Part shown: piece by piece, positions 45,795-55,432 of the stretch | How positions within the stretch are numbered: the first letter of the stretch is position 1 | Layout of the letters: every line of letters begins with the position of its first letter | Assembly: GCF_018402175.1 (NCBI RefSeq) | Contig: NZ_JAGYJK010000017.1 | Span: 372,001 to 436,000, forward strand | Direction: 5' to 3' | DNA: 64,000 nucleotides | From: Yoonia sp. | GTDB lineage: Bacteria; Pseudomonadota; Alphaproteobacteria; Rhodobacterales; Rhodobacteraceae | Program-made: the position numbers and the translations under genes | The notes under the pieces: generated by a model | The model's database searches: none | What the model was told of the DNA's origin: nothing | The model's input: only the letters and a program-made list of their open reading frames with translations

Positions 45795-46589
45795 TCAATG
45801 CCCGAGGATCTGGCTCAGGAACAGCTTGGTCCGTTCGGACTGCGGATTGTTGAAGAACTCTTCAGGCTCGTTCTGTTCGACGATCTGGCCCTGATCCATG
45901 AAAATCACACGGTTCGCGACCTGACGGGCAAAACCCATCTCATGCGTGACGCACAGCATGGTCATGCCATCCTCGGCAAGGCTGACCATCGTGTCCAGCA
46001 CTTCCTTGATCATTTCAGGGTCAAGCGCCGATGTCGGTTCGTCAAACAGCATGATGCGCGGGCGCATGCACAAGGACCGTGCGATGGCGACGCGCTGCTG
46101 CTGGCCGCCGGACAACTGGCCGGGGTATTTCAGCGCCTGTTCGGGGATCTTGACCTTGGTCAGGAAATGCATCGCGATTTCTTCGGCTTCGCGCTTGGGG
46201 ATCTTGCGCACCCAGATCGGTGCCAACGTGCAGTTTTCCAGAATGGTCAGATGCGGGAACAGATTGAAATGCTGGAACACCATACCGACCTCGGACCGGA
46301 TCCGGTCCACGTTCTTGAGGTCGGACGACAGCACCGTGCCATCCACGGTGATCTGGCCTTTTTGATGTTCTTCCAGCGCGTTGATGCAGCGGATCAGCGT
46401 CGATTTGCCAGACCCCGACGGCCCCGCAATGACGATCCGTTCGCCGCGCTGCACCGTCAGGTCAATGTCGCGCAACACATGGAACGTGCCGTACCATTTG
46501 TTCATGTTGCGGATTTCAATTGCCACCTCGTCAGAGACATTCGCGGCAAGCCGGGTGGTCCCGACACTATCCAGTTCAACTTGGGCCAT
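45795..46589 (-). CDS. aapP: General L-amino acid ABC transporter ATP-binding protein
   Basis: This 264-residue ATPase has Walker [11 protein letters not shown]-loop FQHFNLFPH, signature LSGGQQQR, Walker [13 protein letters not shown] and switch THEMGFA. It is the motor of the polar-amino-acid uptake system AapJQMP/BztABCD and closes that operon. It lies 12 bp after aapM. Confidence 0.95.
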   Translation of the reverse strand: MAQVELDSVGTTRLAANVSDEVAIEIRNMNKWYGTFHVLRDIDLTVQRGERIVIAGPSGSGKSTLIRCINALEEHQKGQITVDGTVLSSDLKNVDRIRSEVGMVFQHFNLFPHLTILENCTLAPIWVRKIPKREAEEIAMHFLTKVKIPEQALKYPGQLSGGQQQRVAIARSLCMRPRIMLFDEPTSALDPEMIKEVLDTMVSLAEDGMTMLCVTHEMGFARQVANRVIFMDQGQIVEQNEPEEFFNNPQSERTKLFLSQILGH

Positions 46590-46601
46590 GATCGTCTCTC
46601 C

Positions 46602-48095
46602 TCAGCGGTGGTCAGTCCGGAGACGACGCTCCAGATACATTGAATAACGGGACATGAAGAAACAGAACATGAAGAACAGCCCCCCCACAAAGATGTAAAG
46701 TTCCCAGTAAATGCCGTTCCATTCACTGGTGGCACGGATCGCATTGGTCAGGCCCAGCGGGTCACGCAGACCGATGAACACGACCAGCGTGGTATCCTTG
46801 AACAGCCCGATAAAGGTGTTCACGATCCCGGGGATCGAGATTTTCAGCGCCTGTGGCAGGATGATCAGCCGCATGGATTTCCAGTAATCCAGCCCCAGCG
46901 AATCTGCCGCCTCGTATTGCCCTTTGGGCAGGGCCGCCAGACCGCCGCGCACCACCTCGGCCAGATAGGCAGAGGCAAACAGCGTGACCATGATGATCAC
47001 CCGCAACAACAGGTCGAACGTGGTGCCGGGTGGCAGGAAATAGTTCAGCAGCGTCGATGCGGTGAACAGCCAGACGATCAACGGCACGCCGCGGATCACC
47101 TCGATGAACGACACGCAGACCCATTTGATCAGCGGCATCGACGATTGCCGCCCCAGCGCCAGCGCGATGCCCAAGGGCAGCGACAGCACGATGCCGGACG
47201 TCCCGATGATGATGGCCAGCATGAAGCCACCAAAATTCTCGGATGCGGTATAGGGCAGACCCCATGGCATGGCGCCATCCAGCGCCCCGCGCAGCTGCGG
47301 CAGCAAGGGGAACAACCCGTCGATGCCAATCGCGCCCAGCGGGTTCATGAAGATGATCGCAAAGACCGCCAGCGAGACGATCAGCCCGCCCAGACTGCCG
47401 ACAAAGGCAGAGGCATAACGCCCGGCCATGATCGTCGCCAAAAGGCCCAACGCCACCAGCACCGGCAACCACACAGACCCGCCCCACAGCAGGAAGAATG
47501 CAATGAACGGATAGACCAGCGAAAAGATCAGCAGACTGCGTGGCAGGTTGGAATACAGGACCGGTGCCACTGCAACAACCAGCAAGGCAAGCGCGGCCAG
47601 CGGCCGCCAATATCCAAAGACAAAGATCGCCGCATTGCTGACGTCGTCTTTCATCGCGGAAATGAATTCGACTTGCTGGGTCGCGTTGAAACCGCCGCCG
47701 AATACGACCTCTGCGCCGCCAGCCGCGGCCAGTTCTTCGGCATAGAACAGCCGTGCCAGCACCGGATTGTCCGTCGGATAGAAACCAAACAGCATCTGCA
47801 ACCAGCGTTCGTTGACAACAGCCCAGCATGCCGCGCTTTCCAGCCCGCGCGCATCGCGGATTTCGCGGCATTCGTTCAACGATCCTGCATCCCAGATCCC
47901 GTTGAAGGCCCAGGGGAGCATGCCCGACAGCACCGACCAGACGATATAGATCGCCAGAACCGTCATCAGCGAATTGAACCACCCCGAAAACAGGTTCTCG
48001 CGCAGCCATTTCACCGGACCGGCTACACCCGGCGGCGGTGCCTGTTCGGGCAGCATAGTGGCGCGGACAAAGGCGACTTTTGATGTGCTGGTCAT
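46602..48095 (-). CDS. aapM: General L-amino acid ABC transporter permease AapM
   Basis: This 497-residue permease has about 8 helices. The EAA loop (EAADSLGLDYWKSMRLIILPQALK, shown here in part) is at about 415-440, after PLIVWLFTAST. It is longer than the AapM/BztC proteins I know (about 385-435), with an additional segment of about 55 residues between FGFYPTD and YWRPLAAL (about 112-168), which includes VFGGGFNATQQVEF. The start at 48095 follows the aapQ stop by one base. Confidence 0.93.
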   Translation of the reverse strand: MTSTSKVAFVRATMLPEQAPPPGVAGPVKWLRENLFSGWFNSLMTVLAIYIVWSVLSGMLPWAFNGIWDAGSLNECREIRDARGLESAACWAVVNERWLQMLFGFYPTDNPVLARLFYAEELAAAGGAEVVFGGGFNATQQVEFISAMKDDVSNAAIFVFGYWRPLAALALLVVAVAPVLYSNLPRSLLIFSLVYPFIAFFLLWGGSVWLPVLVALGLLATIMAGRYASAFVGSLGGLIVSLAVFAIIFMNPLGAIGIDGLFPLLPQLRGALDGAMPWGLPYTASENFGGFMLAIIIGTSGIVLSLPLGIALALGRQSSMPLIKWVCVSFIEVIRGVPLIVWLFTASTLLNYFLPPGTTFDLLLRVIIMVTLFASAYLAEVVRGGLAALPKGQYEAADSLGLDYWKSMRLIILPQALKISIPGIVNTFIGLFKDTTLVVFIGLRDPLGLTNAIRATSEWNGIYWELYIFVGGLFFMFCFFMSRYSMYLERRLRTDHR

Positions 48096-48096
48096 C

Positions 48097-49311
48097 TCAG
48101 CGCTCCTTCAGCTTGACGCCGGAATTATAGAAATTCATGGCCGATGAAATGATCAGGCTGGTGATCAGATAGAATATGCCCAATAGCAAGATCCCTTCCA
48201 ATTCGCGTCCGGTCTGGTTGACGGTGATGCCGCCCAAGGTGGACCGCGCATCCATATAGCCCACGGCCAGCGCCAGCGACGAATTCTTGGTCAGGTTCAG
48301 GAACTGTGAAATCAGCGGCGGGATGATCACGCGCAACGCCTGCGGCAGGATGATCAGCTGCATGGTGCGATTTGGCTGAATGCCCAGCGCAAAGGCGGCC
48401 TCTGTCTGGCCTTTCGACACGGCCAGAATACCGGACCGCACGATTTCCGCGATAAATGCAGATGTATAAAGCGACAGCGCAAGCCAAAGCGCGATGAACG
48501 AATTGCGTACTTGCAAGCCGCCCTCAAAATTGAAACCGCCCAGCACCGGATAATCCAGCGTGATGGGGCGGCCCAGCGCAAAGAACGCCAGCGTCACAGG
48601 CACAATCAACATTGCCAGCGACAATCGCAGCACCGGCAGCTGCTGACCCGTGTCTTCTTGGCGTTTGCGGGCGACATAGCGCAGCACGAAAATTCCGATG
48701 ATCGACAGAATCAGAATGGCGACAACGATCCCCGACCCGTCGGCCCAGATTGGGTTCGGAATAAAGACGCCGCGATTGGTGACCGCAACACTGTCTCCAA
48801 AGATCATGGCCGCAGTCCCGCCTTCGCGGAAATCGCGCGGCTGCGGTGTGGCTTCGGTCATCACGGCGAAAACGATCAGGATCCAGATTAGCAGCGGCGT
48901 ATTGCGCATGCATTCGACGTAAAACGTCATCACGCGGGCCACGAGCCAGTTCTTGGACAGGCGCAGCACGCCTGCGAAAACGCCAATCACGGTCGCCAGA
49001 ATACAGCCCAGTACCGCCACCAGCAGCGTGTTCAGAATCCCCACCAAGGCGGCGCGCGCATGCGTGTCCTGCGATGTGAAGGGGATGGTTTGCTGGTTGA
49101 TGTCATAGCCAGCGGTGGACCACAGGAAAGTGAAACTGATGTCCTTGCCCAGAACAGCAAGGTTGGTGACGGTGTTGTCAACCAGTTGCGCCAGAAACAG
49201 CATGATCAGCATGGCTGCGACCACCTGGATGGTCAGTGACCTGTAGCGCGCATCGTAAAGTAACATACTGATGCGGAATGTTTCGCGCGGGTGATCAGAA
49301 ATGTCTGCCAT
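48097..49311 (-). CDS. aapQ: General L-amino acid ABC transporter permease AapQ
   Basis: This 404-residue permease has the EAA-like loop QTEAAFALGIQPNRTMQLII (about 295-315) and the N-terminal helix region TIQVVAAMLIMLFLAQL. With AapM it forms the membrane channel for a broad range of L-amino acids. The start MADISDHPRETF is chosen; an ATG 19 codons earlier falls in the spacer with no similarity. Confidence 0.93.
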   Translation of the reverse strand: MADISDHPRETFRISMLLYDARYRSLTIQVVAAMLIMLFLAQLVDNTVTNLAVLGKDISFTFLWSTAGYDINQQTIPFTSQDTHARAALVGILNTLLVAVLGCILATVIGVFAGVLRLSKNWLVARVMTFYVECMRNTPLLIWILIVFAVMTEATPQPRDFREGGTAAMIFGDSVAVTNRGVFIPNPIWADGSGIVVAILILSIIGIFVLRYVARKRQEDTGQQLPVLRLSLAMLIVPVTLAFFALGRPITLDYPVLGGFNFEGGLQVRNSFIALWLALSLYTSAFIAEIVRSGILAVSKGQTEAAFALGIQPNRTMQLIILPQALRVIIPPLISQFLNLTKNSSLALAVGYMDARSTLGGITVNQTGRELEGILLLGIFYLITSLIISSAMNFYNSGVKLKER

Positions 49312-49400
49312 GCGCAGTCCTCTGTCTGGATACAACAACAGGGGAACAAGAACGAACTTGCCCGCCAAAGGTCAGAATATCGGATGATAGGATGATGAAA

Positions 49401-49424
49401 GGGGCCCGACCAAGGCCGGACCCC
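49401..49424 (-). terminator. Hairpin between aapJ and aapQ (attenuator)
   Basis: On the minus strand GGGGTCCGGCC pairs with GGTCGGGCCCC (11 pairs, two of them G-T) around TT, and is followed by TTTC. It lies 13 bp after the aapJ stop and could cut readthrough so that the binding protein outnumbers the permeases. Confidence 0.6.
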
Positions 49425-49437
49425 AAGCAATCAGCGA

Positions 49438-50458
49438 TTAACGGAACGGGCCGCCATACTGCAGGCCGCCTTCGGTCCACTGCGCGTTCAGACCGCGGGC
49501 CAGACCGACAGCGGTGGATTCACCGATGTTCGCTTCAAAGATTTCGCCGTAGTTGCCAGAGACAGACAGCACCTTGACGGCCCAATCGGCGTCCAGGCCG
49601 AGCATCGCGCCCAGTTCACCTTCGGTGCCCAGCAGGCGGTTGACCTCTGGGTTGTCGGTGGGTGCTGCGGCCAGTTCGGCCACGTTTGCCTTTGTCAAGC
49701 CGTATTCTTCGGCAGCGATCAGGGCATGGGTCGTCCAACGAACGATGTCGCCCCAAGCGTTATCACCGTGGCGCACTGCGGGGCCCAGTGGTTCTTTGGA
49801 AACGACTTCCGGCAGGATCACGTGGTCACCGGGGGCTTCGAATGTTGCGCGCGTGGCGGCAAGACCCGAAATGTCGGTGGTGTAAACGTCACAGGCACCG
49901 GCAAGGTACTGCTGCTGACCTTCGGCATTGGTTGCGACAGGCACAGGCTCGTAGCTGAGACCATTGGCGCGGAAATAGTCCGCCAGGTTCAGTTCGGTCG
50001 TGGTACCGGTCTGGATGCAGACGGTGGCACCGTCAAGTTCGGACGCCGAAGACACACCCAGCGCGCGTGGCACCATGAAGCCCTGACCATCGTAATAGTT
50101 GATCGCAGGGAAATCGAGCGCCAGATCGGTGTCACGCGTGAATGTCCAGGTCGAGTTGCGGACCAGCACATCGACTTCGCCAGCGGCCAGCGCGGTAAAG
50201 CGGGTCTGGCTTGTCAGTGGCACGAACTTGCACGGCTTGGCCGTCACCCAGAACAGCGGCTGCGATAGCGCGGCACAGCGACACGTCGAAACCTTCCCAG
50301 TTGCCGTTCGCATCGGGTGCGGCGAAACCGGCCAGACCTGTGTTCGATCCGCACTTCAAAGAGCCGCGCGCCTTGACGTCATCCAGCGTTGCTGCCGATG
50401 CGATACCGGCGGTCAAGCCAGCGACGGCCAGCGCGCCGATAAATACGGTTTTTGTCAT
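49438..50458 (-). CDS. aapJ: General L-amino acid ABC transporter substrate-binding protein AapJ (frameshifted)
   Basis: This periplasmic receptor has a signal peptide (residues 1-22, ending GIASA) and the mature start TLDDVKARGSLKCGSN. The first frame runs through FDVSLCRAIAAAVLG; the second resumes at FVPLTSQTRFTALAAGEVDVL and continues to GGLQYGGPFR. The break is near 50258: GTGCAAGTTC where GTGAAGTTC would join V to K-F-V-P. The total of 1021 bp is 340 codons plus one. A signal peptide and all binding lobes are otherwise present. First gene of aapJQMP. Confidence 0.9.
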
Positions 50459-50548
50459 TTTTACCTCTTCCTGAGTTTCCGCCGATACATTTGGCAGCCA
50501 ATTTTTATGCCACCCTTTGCAGGTGACGCCTTATACAAAGGCATAGCC

Positions 50549-50576
50549 CTTGTCCGAGTATGCTTAGCTTGTCCGA
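50549..50576. promoter_or_regulatory. 9-bp direct repeat upstream of aapJ
   Basis: CTTGTCCGA occurs at 50549-50557 and 50568-50576, 19 bp apart (about two helix turns). The pair is 91 bp from the aapJ start. This spacing is typical of an activator or response-regulator site. The spacer 50459-50662 also holds a possible minus-strand TATAAG, without a clear -35. Confidence 0.4.
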
Positions 50577-50662
50577 TGAAACACCACTCGGTCAAGCGAA
50601 ACTCGCATCACGAGCGACGCAAATGCCCTCAAAACAGGCAATACACAGGACAAATGCACAGA

Positions 50663-51388
50663 TCAGTGCCGCCTCTGATCAGGGCGCGACAGATGGTAGA
50701 ATCTTTCAGCATGCACAAAGGCCGCGCGCTTGACCGCAGCGGCCGCAGTGGCGTCTTCATCCGCGCCCCATTGGCTGATCTGCCAGTCCTCATCAACGCG
50801 CGACACATCCCAGGCGCGCGCGGCGTCCAGATGGCCACGCATCACGGCAAAAGCCAGAATCAGCGACCCGGACAGGCTGATCAGATCATGCGCCGCGGCC
50901 AGCCCGAAATCATCGACATAGTCCAGTTCGCGCTGCAAGATATCAAGGCTTTCGGCGGGTTGCGGCACTGGAACGACGCCTTCGCCAATGGTCAGCGTCA
51001 CACCCAGATCGCGCGCCGCCCAGTCCAGCAGCGGATCCCAAACCTGCCGCTGGCGCAGGACCAACCCGTCCGGCGCGGGCGCGCGGTAACACAAAAGATC
51101 GCTGCCGCCGTATTCCGACAACAGGCCGATCACCTCGGCCCTTTGTGTGCGGACCTTGTCGATCGCGGCATTGGCGCTGCGGGTCACAGGCATAGTGCGC
51201 GGATCGACAAGACCGGTCTGCGCATCCCATTCCTGCGCCACGGCTTCGGCCATGGGCAGGGTCGGCACGATCAAAGCCGCCTTGGCCGGTGTTTTCACCG
51301 GACGGCCGTCCAAAGTCACGGTAAAGCCGCCGTCGCAGGCCTGAGGCGTCGCAGCTTTCCAGAATCGTTTCGGTTTCCAGTCGCTCAT
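50663..51388 (-). CDS. ATP12-family F1-ATPase assembly chaperone
   Basis: This 241-residue protein has the start SDWKPKRFWKAA and the family's FTVTLDGRPVKTPAKA, AQEWDAQ, MPVTRSANAAID, EYGGSDLLCYRA, RQVWDPLLDW and ISGSLILAFA-like sequence (ISLSGSLILAFAV). Alphaproteobacterial ATP12 helps fold the F1 alpha subunit, like the mitochondrial form. The frame is continuous with the HAD gene before it, so as the sequence stands the two form one 467-codon frame; the ATG at 51388 is the native start in related genomes. Confidence 0.9.
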   Translation of the reverse strand: MSDWKPKRFWKAATPQACDGGFTVTLDGRPVKTPAKAALIVPTLPMAEAVAQEWDAQTGLVDPRTMPVTRSANAAIDKVRTQRAEVIGLLSEYGGSDLLCYRAPAPDGLVLRQRQVWDPLLDWAARDLGVTLTIGEGVVPVPQPAESLDILQRELDYVDDFGLAAAHDLISLSGSLILAFAVMRGHLDAARAWDVSRVDEDWQISQWGADEDATAAAAVKRAAFVHAERFYHLSRPDQRRH

Positions 51389-52063
51389 GAGTCTTGATCC
51401 GGTCAGTTGGTCGATGGCAGGCAAAAGGTCGGCAAATTGGTCGATCAGCAGATCGGGACGCAGGCTGTCGGCATCGTGATAGCCCCAGGACACGCCGATG
51501 GTGCGCACGCCCGCAGCACGTCCCATATCCATGTCAAAGGTCGTATCACCGATCATCACGGCGGCGCGCGCATCGGTGCCAGTTTCGTTCAGCGCGGTCA
51601 GAATCATCGACGGGTTTGGCTTGGACGGGTGATCATCAGCCACCTGTTCGCTGTGGAACATGCCGCGCAATCCGTGGCGTTCCAGAATCTTGTCGAGGCC
51701 GCGCCGTGATTTGCCGGTGGCCACGGCCAGCAGCGTGTTATCCTGCCCGGCCAAAGCGTCCAGCGCCACCCGCGCACCGGGGTAAAGCGGGCTTAGCTCG
51801 CCTTTTCCATCAGCACCGCGCAGGTCCATATAGGCATCCTTATACCCCTGAACCAAACGGGGGTGCCTGTCGGGGGCTTCGTCCGGGCAAAGCCGCAGCA
51901 TCGCCACATCCAGCGACAGGCCGACAATCGACAAGAGCCGCTGGCGGTCGGGCAGCACCAGCCCTTCGGCGGCAAAGGCGGCAGTCATGGCGGCGACGAT
52001 CTCGGCCTGGCTATCAACCAGCGTGCCGTCCACGTCGAATATCACAAGGCGCAGGTCACGCAT
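51385..52063 (-). CDS. HAD-IA phosphatase, phosphoglycolate-phosphatase-like
   Basis: This protein of about 225 residues has motif I DVDGTLVDS (residues 8-16), motif II VATGKS, the lysine of HPSKPNP and motif III MIGDTTFDMDMGRAAG. The frame runs into ATP12 without a stop. If one base is removed near the end (GGATCAAGAC to GGTCAAGAC) the gene would end with TGA overlapping the ATP12 ATG (ATGA), and 679 bp is 226 codons plus one. So the apparent fusion may be another single-base error. Start MRDLRLVIFD overlaps the rluC end by 8 bp. Confidence 0.86.
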
Positions 52064-53111
52064 CGGGCATGTTGAACGGATCAACGGGGGCGTGGCCGAC
52101 GATCCAGCCCACAAAATCCCACGTGTTCTGCATATGCTCTGGCAGATCGGCGGTCAGATGCAGCGTCTTGCCGGTGGCGGGGTGTTCGATGGTCAGGCTG
52201 CGGGCATGCAGATGCATCTTGCGCCCGATCTCGCTGCCCATGCTGGCACCCCAACCATCGCCAAGGTTTTCCTGCCCCGACCCGCCATATTTGCCATCGC
52301 CGATGATCGGATGCCCGATTTCGGCCATATGCGCGCGCAGCTGATGGGTGCGCCCGGTGATCGGCACCAGCGCGCACCACGCGGCACGGCTGGCCAGCGT
52401 ATCCATCACGGCATAATCGGATGTCGCGCGTTTCGCGCCTTCGGTGCTGGCGATCTCGTTGGGGTGGATACAGCGCATCTTTTCATTCTCGCCGCCCTTG
52501 CCGTGGCCGGGGGCCTTGACCAGACCGTATTTGATCGTTCCCGCGCGCGGATGCGGGACACCGGCGACAGCGGCCCAATAAATCTTGCGCGTCTCGCGGT
52601 GCTTGAGGTTCTCGGTCAATTGCTTGGCCATCATCCGCGTGCGCGCCAGCAACAGCACGCCCGATGTGTCGCGGTCAAGCCGATGCACCAGACGCGGTTT
52701 TTCGTCATAGCCGAACATCAGCGCCTCGGCCATGCCATCGACATGGCGGGTGGTGTTGGTGCCGCCCTGCGTGGCCAGACCATGCGGTTTGTTGATCGCG
52801 ATGATATGGTCGTCGCGGTAGATCACGCAGGACTGGATCAGCTTTGCATCCGCCTTGGTCACGCCGTGGCGGGCCAGGGTGGCGGCGGCTGCCGCCTCTT
52901 CCTCGGTCGGCAAGGGCGGGATGCGGACTTTCTGGCCAACTTCGAGCCGCGTGCTGGTTTTCACCCGTCCGCCATCGACGCGCAATTCGCCCTTGCGGCA
53001 CAGCTTTTCGATGCGCCCTTGGGTCAGATGCGGGAACAGGCGGCGCAGATAGCGGTCCAGCCGCTGATCGCCGTCGTCGGGGCCGATGGTTCTGGTGTGT
53101 ACACCGCTCAT
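52056..53111 (-). CDS. RluA/RluC-family 23S rRNA pseudouridine synthase
   Basis: This 351-residue enzyme has an S4 RNA-binding domain at about 15-75 (RLDRYLRRLFPHLTQGRIEK, then ELRVDGGRV) and a catalytic domain with HRLDRDTSGVLL, which carries the active Asp, and GRTHQLRAHM. It probably makes pseudouridine at the RluC sites of 23S rRNA. The ATG overlaps the crcB stop. Confidence 0.91.
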   Translation of the reverse strand: MSGVHTRTIGPDDGDQRLDRYLRRLFPHLTQGRIEKLCRKGELRVDGGRVKTSTRLEVGQKVRIPPLPTEEEAAAAATLARHGVTKADAKLIQSCVIYRDDHIIAINKPHGLATQGGTNTTRHVDGMAEALMFGYDEKPRLVHRLDRDTSGVLLLARTRMMAKQLTENLKHRETRKIYWAAVAGVPHPRAGTIKYGLVKAPGHGKGGENEKMRCIHPNEIASTEGAKRATSDYAVMDTLASRAAWCALVPITGRTHQLRAHMAEIGHPIIGDGKYGGSGQENLGDGWGASMGSEIGRKMHLHARSLTIEHPATGKTLHLTADLPEHMQNTWDFVGWIVGHAPVDPFNMPDA

Positions 53112-53467
53112 GTCGTCATTCCTTTGGCAAGCCACAGGCCCAATCCGCAGGCCGCAATTGATAAAACCACCGAGGCCAGCACATAGCCGCCCGCCGCCAT
53201 GATGCGCCCCGCCTCGACCAGCCGCAGCGTATCCAGCGAAAAGGCCGAAAACGTCGTGAACCCGCCCAACACGCCCGTCATCACGAAAGGCGCCCAGCCC
53301 TGCAAACCGCGCGCGGCCAGCAAAACCCAGACCAGCCCAATGGCAAAAGACCCCGCGACATTCACCGCAAGCGTGCCCATCGGAAAGGCCAGCACCGATC
53401 CGACCAGATAGCGCAGCACAGCGCCCAAAGCGCCGCCAAAAGCCACAAAGATCACAGGTGTCATCAT
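53108..53467 (-). CDS. crcB: Fluoride ion channel CrcB/Fluc
   Basis: This 119-residue protein has four helices. GGALGAVLRYLVG, NVAGSFAIGL and GGFTTFSAFSLD are the conserved Fluc motifs, with the asparagine and phenylalanines of the pore. It exports fluoride as a dual-topology dimer. The start is one of two adjacent ATGs at 53467/53464. It is preceded by rarA with 31 bp between; no fluoride riboswitch was seen in that gap. Confidence 0.92.
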   Translation of the reverse strand: MMTPVIFVAFGGALGAVLRYLVGSVLAFPMGTLAVNVAGSFAIGLVWVLLAARGLQGWAPFVMTGVLGGFTTFSAFSLDTLRLVEAGRIMAAGGYVLASVVLSIAACGLGLWLAKGMTT

Positions 53468-53498
53468 CGGCCTGCCTTGGCCTGTCGGCGCGGGGATG

Positions 53499-54809
53499 TC
53501 AATTCTTGCCCCGCTTGGCGCGCAATCCGGCAAAGAAATCGACACGCTTTTTCAACTCGCGTTCAAACCCGCGATCCACGGGCAGGTAATAGATGCCGCG
53601 CTTCATCGTCTGAGGGAAATAGTTCTGCCCGCTGAAGCCGTCCTCGGCGTCATGGTCATAGGCATAGCCCGCCCCGAACCCCTGTTCCTTCATCAACTTG
53701 GTCGGTGCGTTCATGATATGGGCAGGCGGTGGTTCCGACCCTGTCTGTTTCGCGGCGGCCAGTGCCGCCTTATAGGCGACATAGGCCGCATTCGATTTCG
53801 GCGCGAGCGCCAGATAGGTCACCGCCTGCGCCAGCGCCAGTTCCCCCTCTGGCGACCCTAGCCGTTCATAGGTTTCCCAGCTTTGCAGACACACCGCCTG
53901 TGCCTGCGGATCGGCAAGGCCAATATCCTCGACCGCCATGCGCGTGATGCGGCGGGCAAGGTAACGGGGGTCCTCGCCCCCTGCCAGCATCCGCGCAAAC
54001 CAGTAAAGTGCTGCATCAGGGTCCGACCCACGCACGGATTTGTGCAGCGCAGAGATAAGGTTGTAATGTTCATCGCCGGATTTGTCATATTTCACCGCGC
54101 GTTTCATCAACCGTTTGGTCAGGTCGTCGCGGGACAGTTTGGCACCTGTTTTCCACGCCATGACCTGTTCAATCAGGTTTAACAACGCGCGGCCATCGCC
54201 ATCGGCCATGTCCAGCAACGCCTCGCGCGCGGGGCCATCCAGCGGGAGCGCGCGGCCCAGTTCCTGTTCGGCACGTTGCGCCAGCAATTCCAGATCGGCC
54301 AGCGTCAGGCGGGTCAGGATGAACACCTGCGCACGGCTGAGCAATGCGGCGTTCAATTCAAAACTGGGGTTTTCGGTCGTGGCACCGACCAGCAGGATGG
54401 TGCCATCCTCCATATAGGGCAGGAAACCGTCCTGCTGCGCCTTGTTGAAACGGTGGATTTCATCGACAAACAGCAATGTGCCCTTGCCGTTCTGACGGCG
54501 CATCTTCGCGGCCTCGAACACTTTGCGCAGCTCCGGCACGCCGGTGAAAATGGCGCTGATCTGGACGAAATGCAGGTCGGTTTCATCCGCCAGCAGCCGC
54601 GCGATCGTCGTCTTGCCGACACCGGGCGGCCCCCAGAACACCAGCGACGATAAAGACCCCGACGCCAGCATCGTGCCCAAGGGCGCATCGGCGCCAAGCA
54701 CCTGTTGCTGGCCAATCACCTCTGCCAGCCGCTTTGGGCGCAGCCGGTCCGCCAGCGGGCGGGGGCCTGCGGGGGCGGTGTTAGGGGCGCTGTCGAACAG
54801 GTCGGGCAT
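53499..54809 (-). CDS. rarA: Replication-associated recombination protein A (MgsA)
   Basis: This 436-residue AAA+ ATPase has Walker A GPPGVGKTT (about 61-69), Walker B LLFVDEIHRF, sensor 1 VGATTENPSF and an arginine-finger region. It acts at stalled replication forks. The C-terminal half with IMNAPTKLMKEQGFGAGYAYDHD and FSGQNYFP is diagnostic. It opens a five-gene set with crcB, rluC, HAD and ATP12 on the minus strand. Confidence 0.95.
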   Translation of the reverse strand: MPDLFDSAPNTAPAGPRPLADRLRPKRLAEVIGQQQVLGADAPLGTMLASGSLSSLVFWGPPGVGKTTIARLLADETDLHFVQISAIFTGVPELRKVFEAAKMRRQNGKGTLLFVDEIHRFNKAQQDGFLPYMEDGTILLVGATTENPSFELNAALLSRAQVFILTRLTLADLELLAQRAEQELGRALPLDGPAREALLDMADGDGRALLNLIEQVMAWKTGAKLSRDDLTKRLMKRAVKYDKSGDEHYNLISALHKSVRGSDPDAALYWFARMLAGGEDPRYLARRITRMAVEDIGLADPQAQAVCLQSWETYERLGSPEGELALAQAVTYLALAPKSNAAYVAYKAALAAAKQTGSEPPPAHIMNAPTKLMKEQGFGAGYAYDHDAEDGFSGQNYFPQTMKRGIYYLPVDRGFERELKKRVDFFAGLRAKRGKN

Positions 54810-54830
54810 AGCGTGATGATAGGCTTTCCG

Positions 54831-54868
54831 TAAAAAAGCGAAAGCCCCGCCAATCTGGCAGGGCTTTG
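54831..54868 (-). terminator. Intrinsic terminator after rplQ
   Basis: On the minus strand AAAGCCCTGCCA pairs with TGGCGGGGCTTT (one T-G wobble), followed by CGCTTTTTT. It lies 26 bp past the rplQ stop and ends the ribosomal-alpha transcript before rarA. Confidence 0.85.
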
Positions 54869-54894
54869 CAAAAAATCAGGTCGTGGCGGGGAAA

Positions 54895-55314
54895 TTAATC
54901 CTCCATCGCCTCGAACTCGGCCAGACGGGCCTTGTCGGCGGCGCCTTTGGCATTCACGTCGCGATCGACGAATTCGATGATCGCCATCGGGGCCATATCA
55001 CCATACCGGAAACCGGCTTTCATGATACGCACATAGCCGCCCTGACGTTCGGCGTAACGTGGGCCGATGATTTCAAACAGCTTGGCTGTGTGGATGTCCT
55101 GCTTGAGCTGGGCATCGGCCTGACGGCGGGCATGCAGATCGCCGCGCTTGCCAAGGGTGACCAGCTTTTCGACGATACGGCGCAATTCTTTGGCCTTTGG
55201 CAGGGTCGTCTTGATCTGTTCGTGTTCGATCAGGGCGCCGGCCATGTTGGCGAACATCGCCTTGCGGTGCTCGTGGGTCCGGTTCAGCTTGCGGTAGCCG
55301 CTTGCGTGACGCAT
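54895..55314 (-). CDS. rplQ: 50S ribosomal protein L17
   Basis: This 139-residue protein has the family start [20 protein letters not shown] and [18 protein letters not shown]. It lines the exit-tunnel region of the large subunit. Last gene of the alpha operon, 118 bp after rpoA, with a perfect hairpin in between and a terminator after it. Confidence 0.97.
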   Translation of the reverse strand: MRHASGYRKLNRTHEHRKAMFANMAGALIEHEQIKTTLPKAKELRRIVEKLVTLGKRGDLHARRQADAQLKQDIHTAKLFEIIGPRYAERQGGYVRIMKAGFRYGDMAPMAIIEFVDRDVNAKGAADKARLAEFEAMED

Positions 55315-55403
55315 TTGGTGTCTCCTTCAGATTTATACTTTGTCCAACGGTCTGATGCGTGCCAGCCGTATTATTGGGGCGGGATTGCCCAGGGTCGTAT
55401 GGA

Positions 55404-55424
55404 GGGTGCGCATTTTGCGCACCC
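55404..55424. repeat. Hairpin repeat in the rpoA-rplQ spacer
   Basis: GGGTGCGCA and TGCGCACCC form a perfect 9-bp stem around TTT. The same stem core recurs in the rpsE-rplR spacer (61209-61229), so it looks like a dispersed palindromic element. Confidence 0.75.
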
Positions 55425-55432
55425 CATGAAAA

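Noticed and set aside
46917..48083. 388-codon open frame on the plus strand
   Set aside because: It is antisense to aapM and made largely of Arg, Gln and His; no motifs.
53468..53498. Fluoride riboswitch before crcB
   Set aside because: The gap to rarA is only 31 bp, too short for the known fold.
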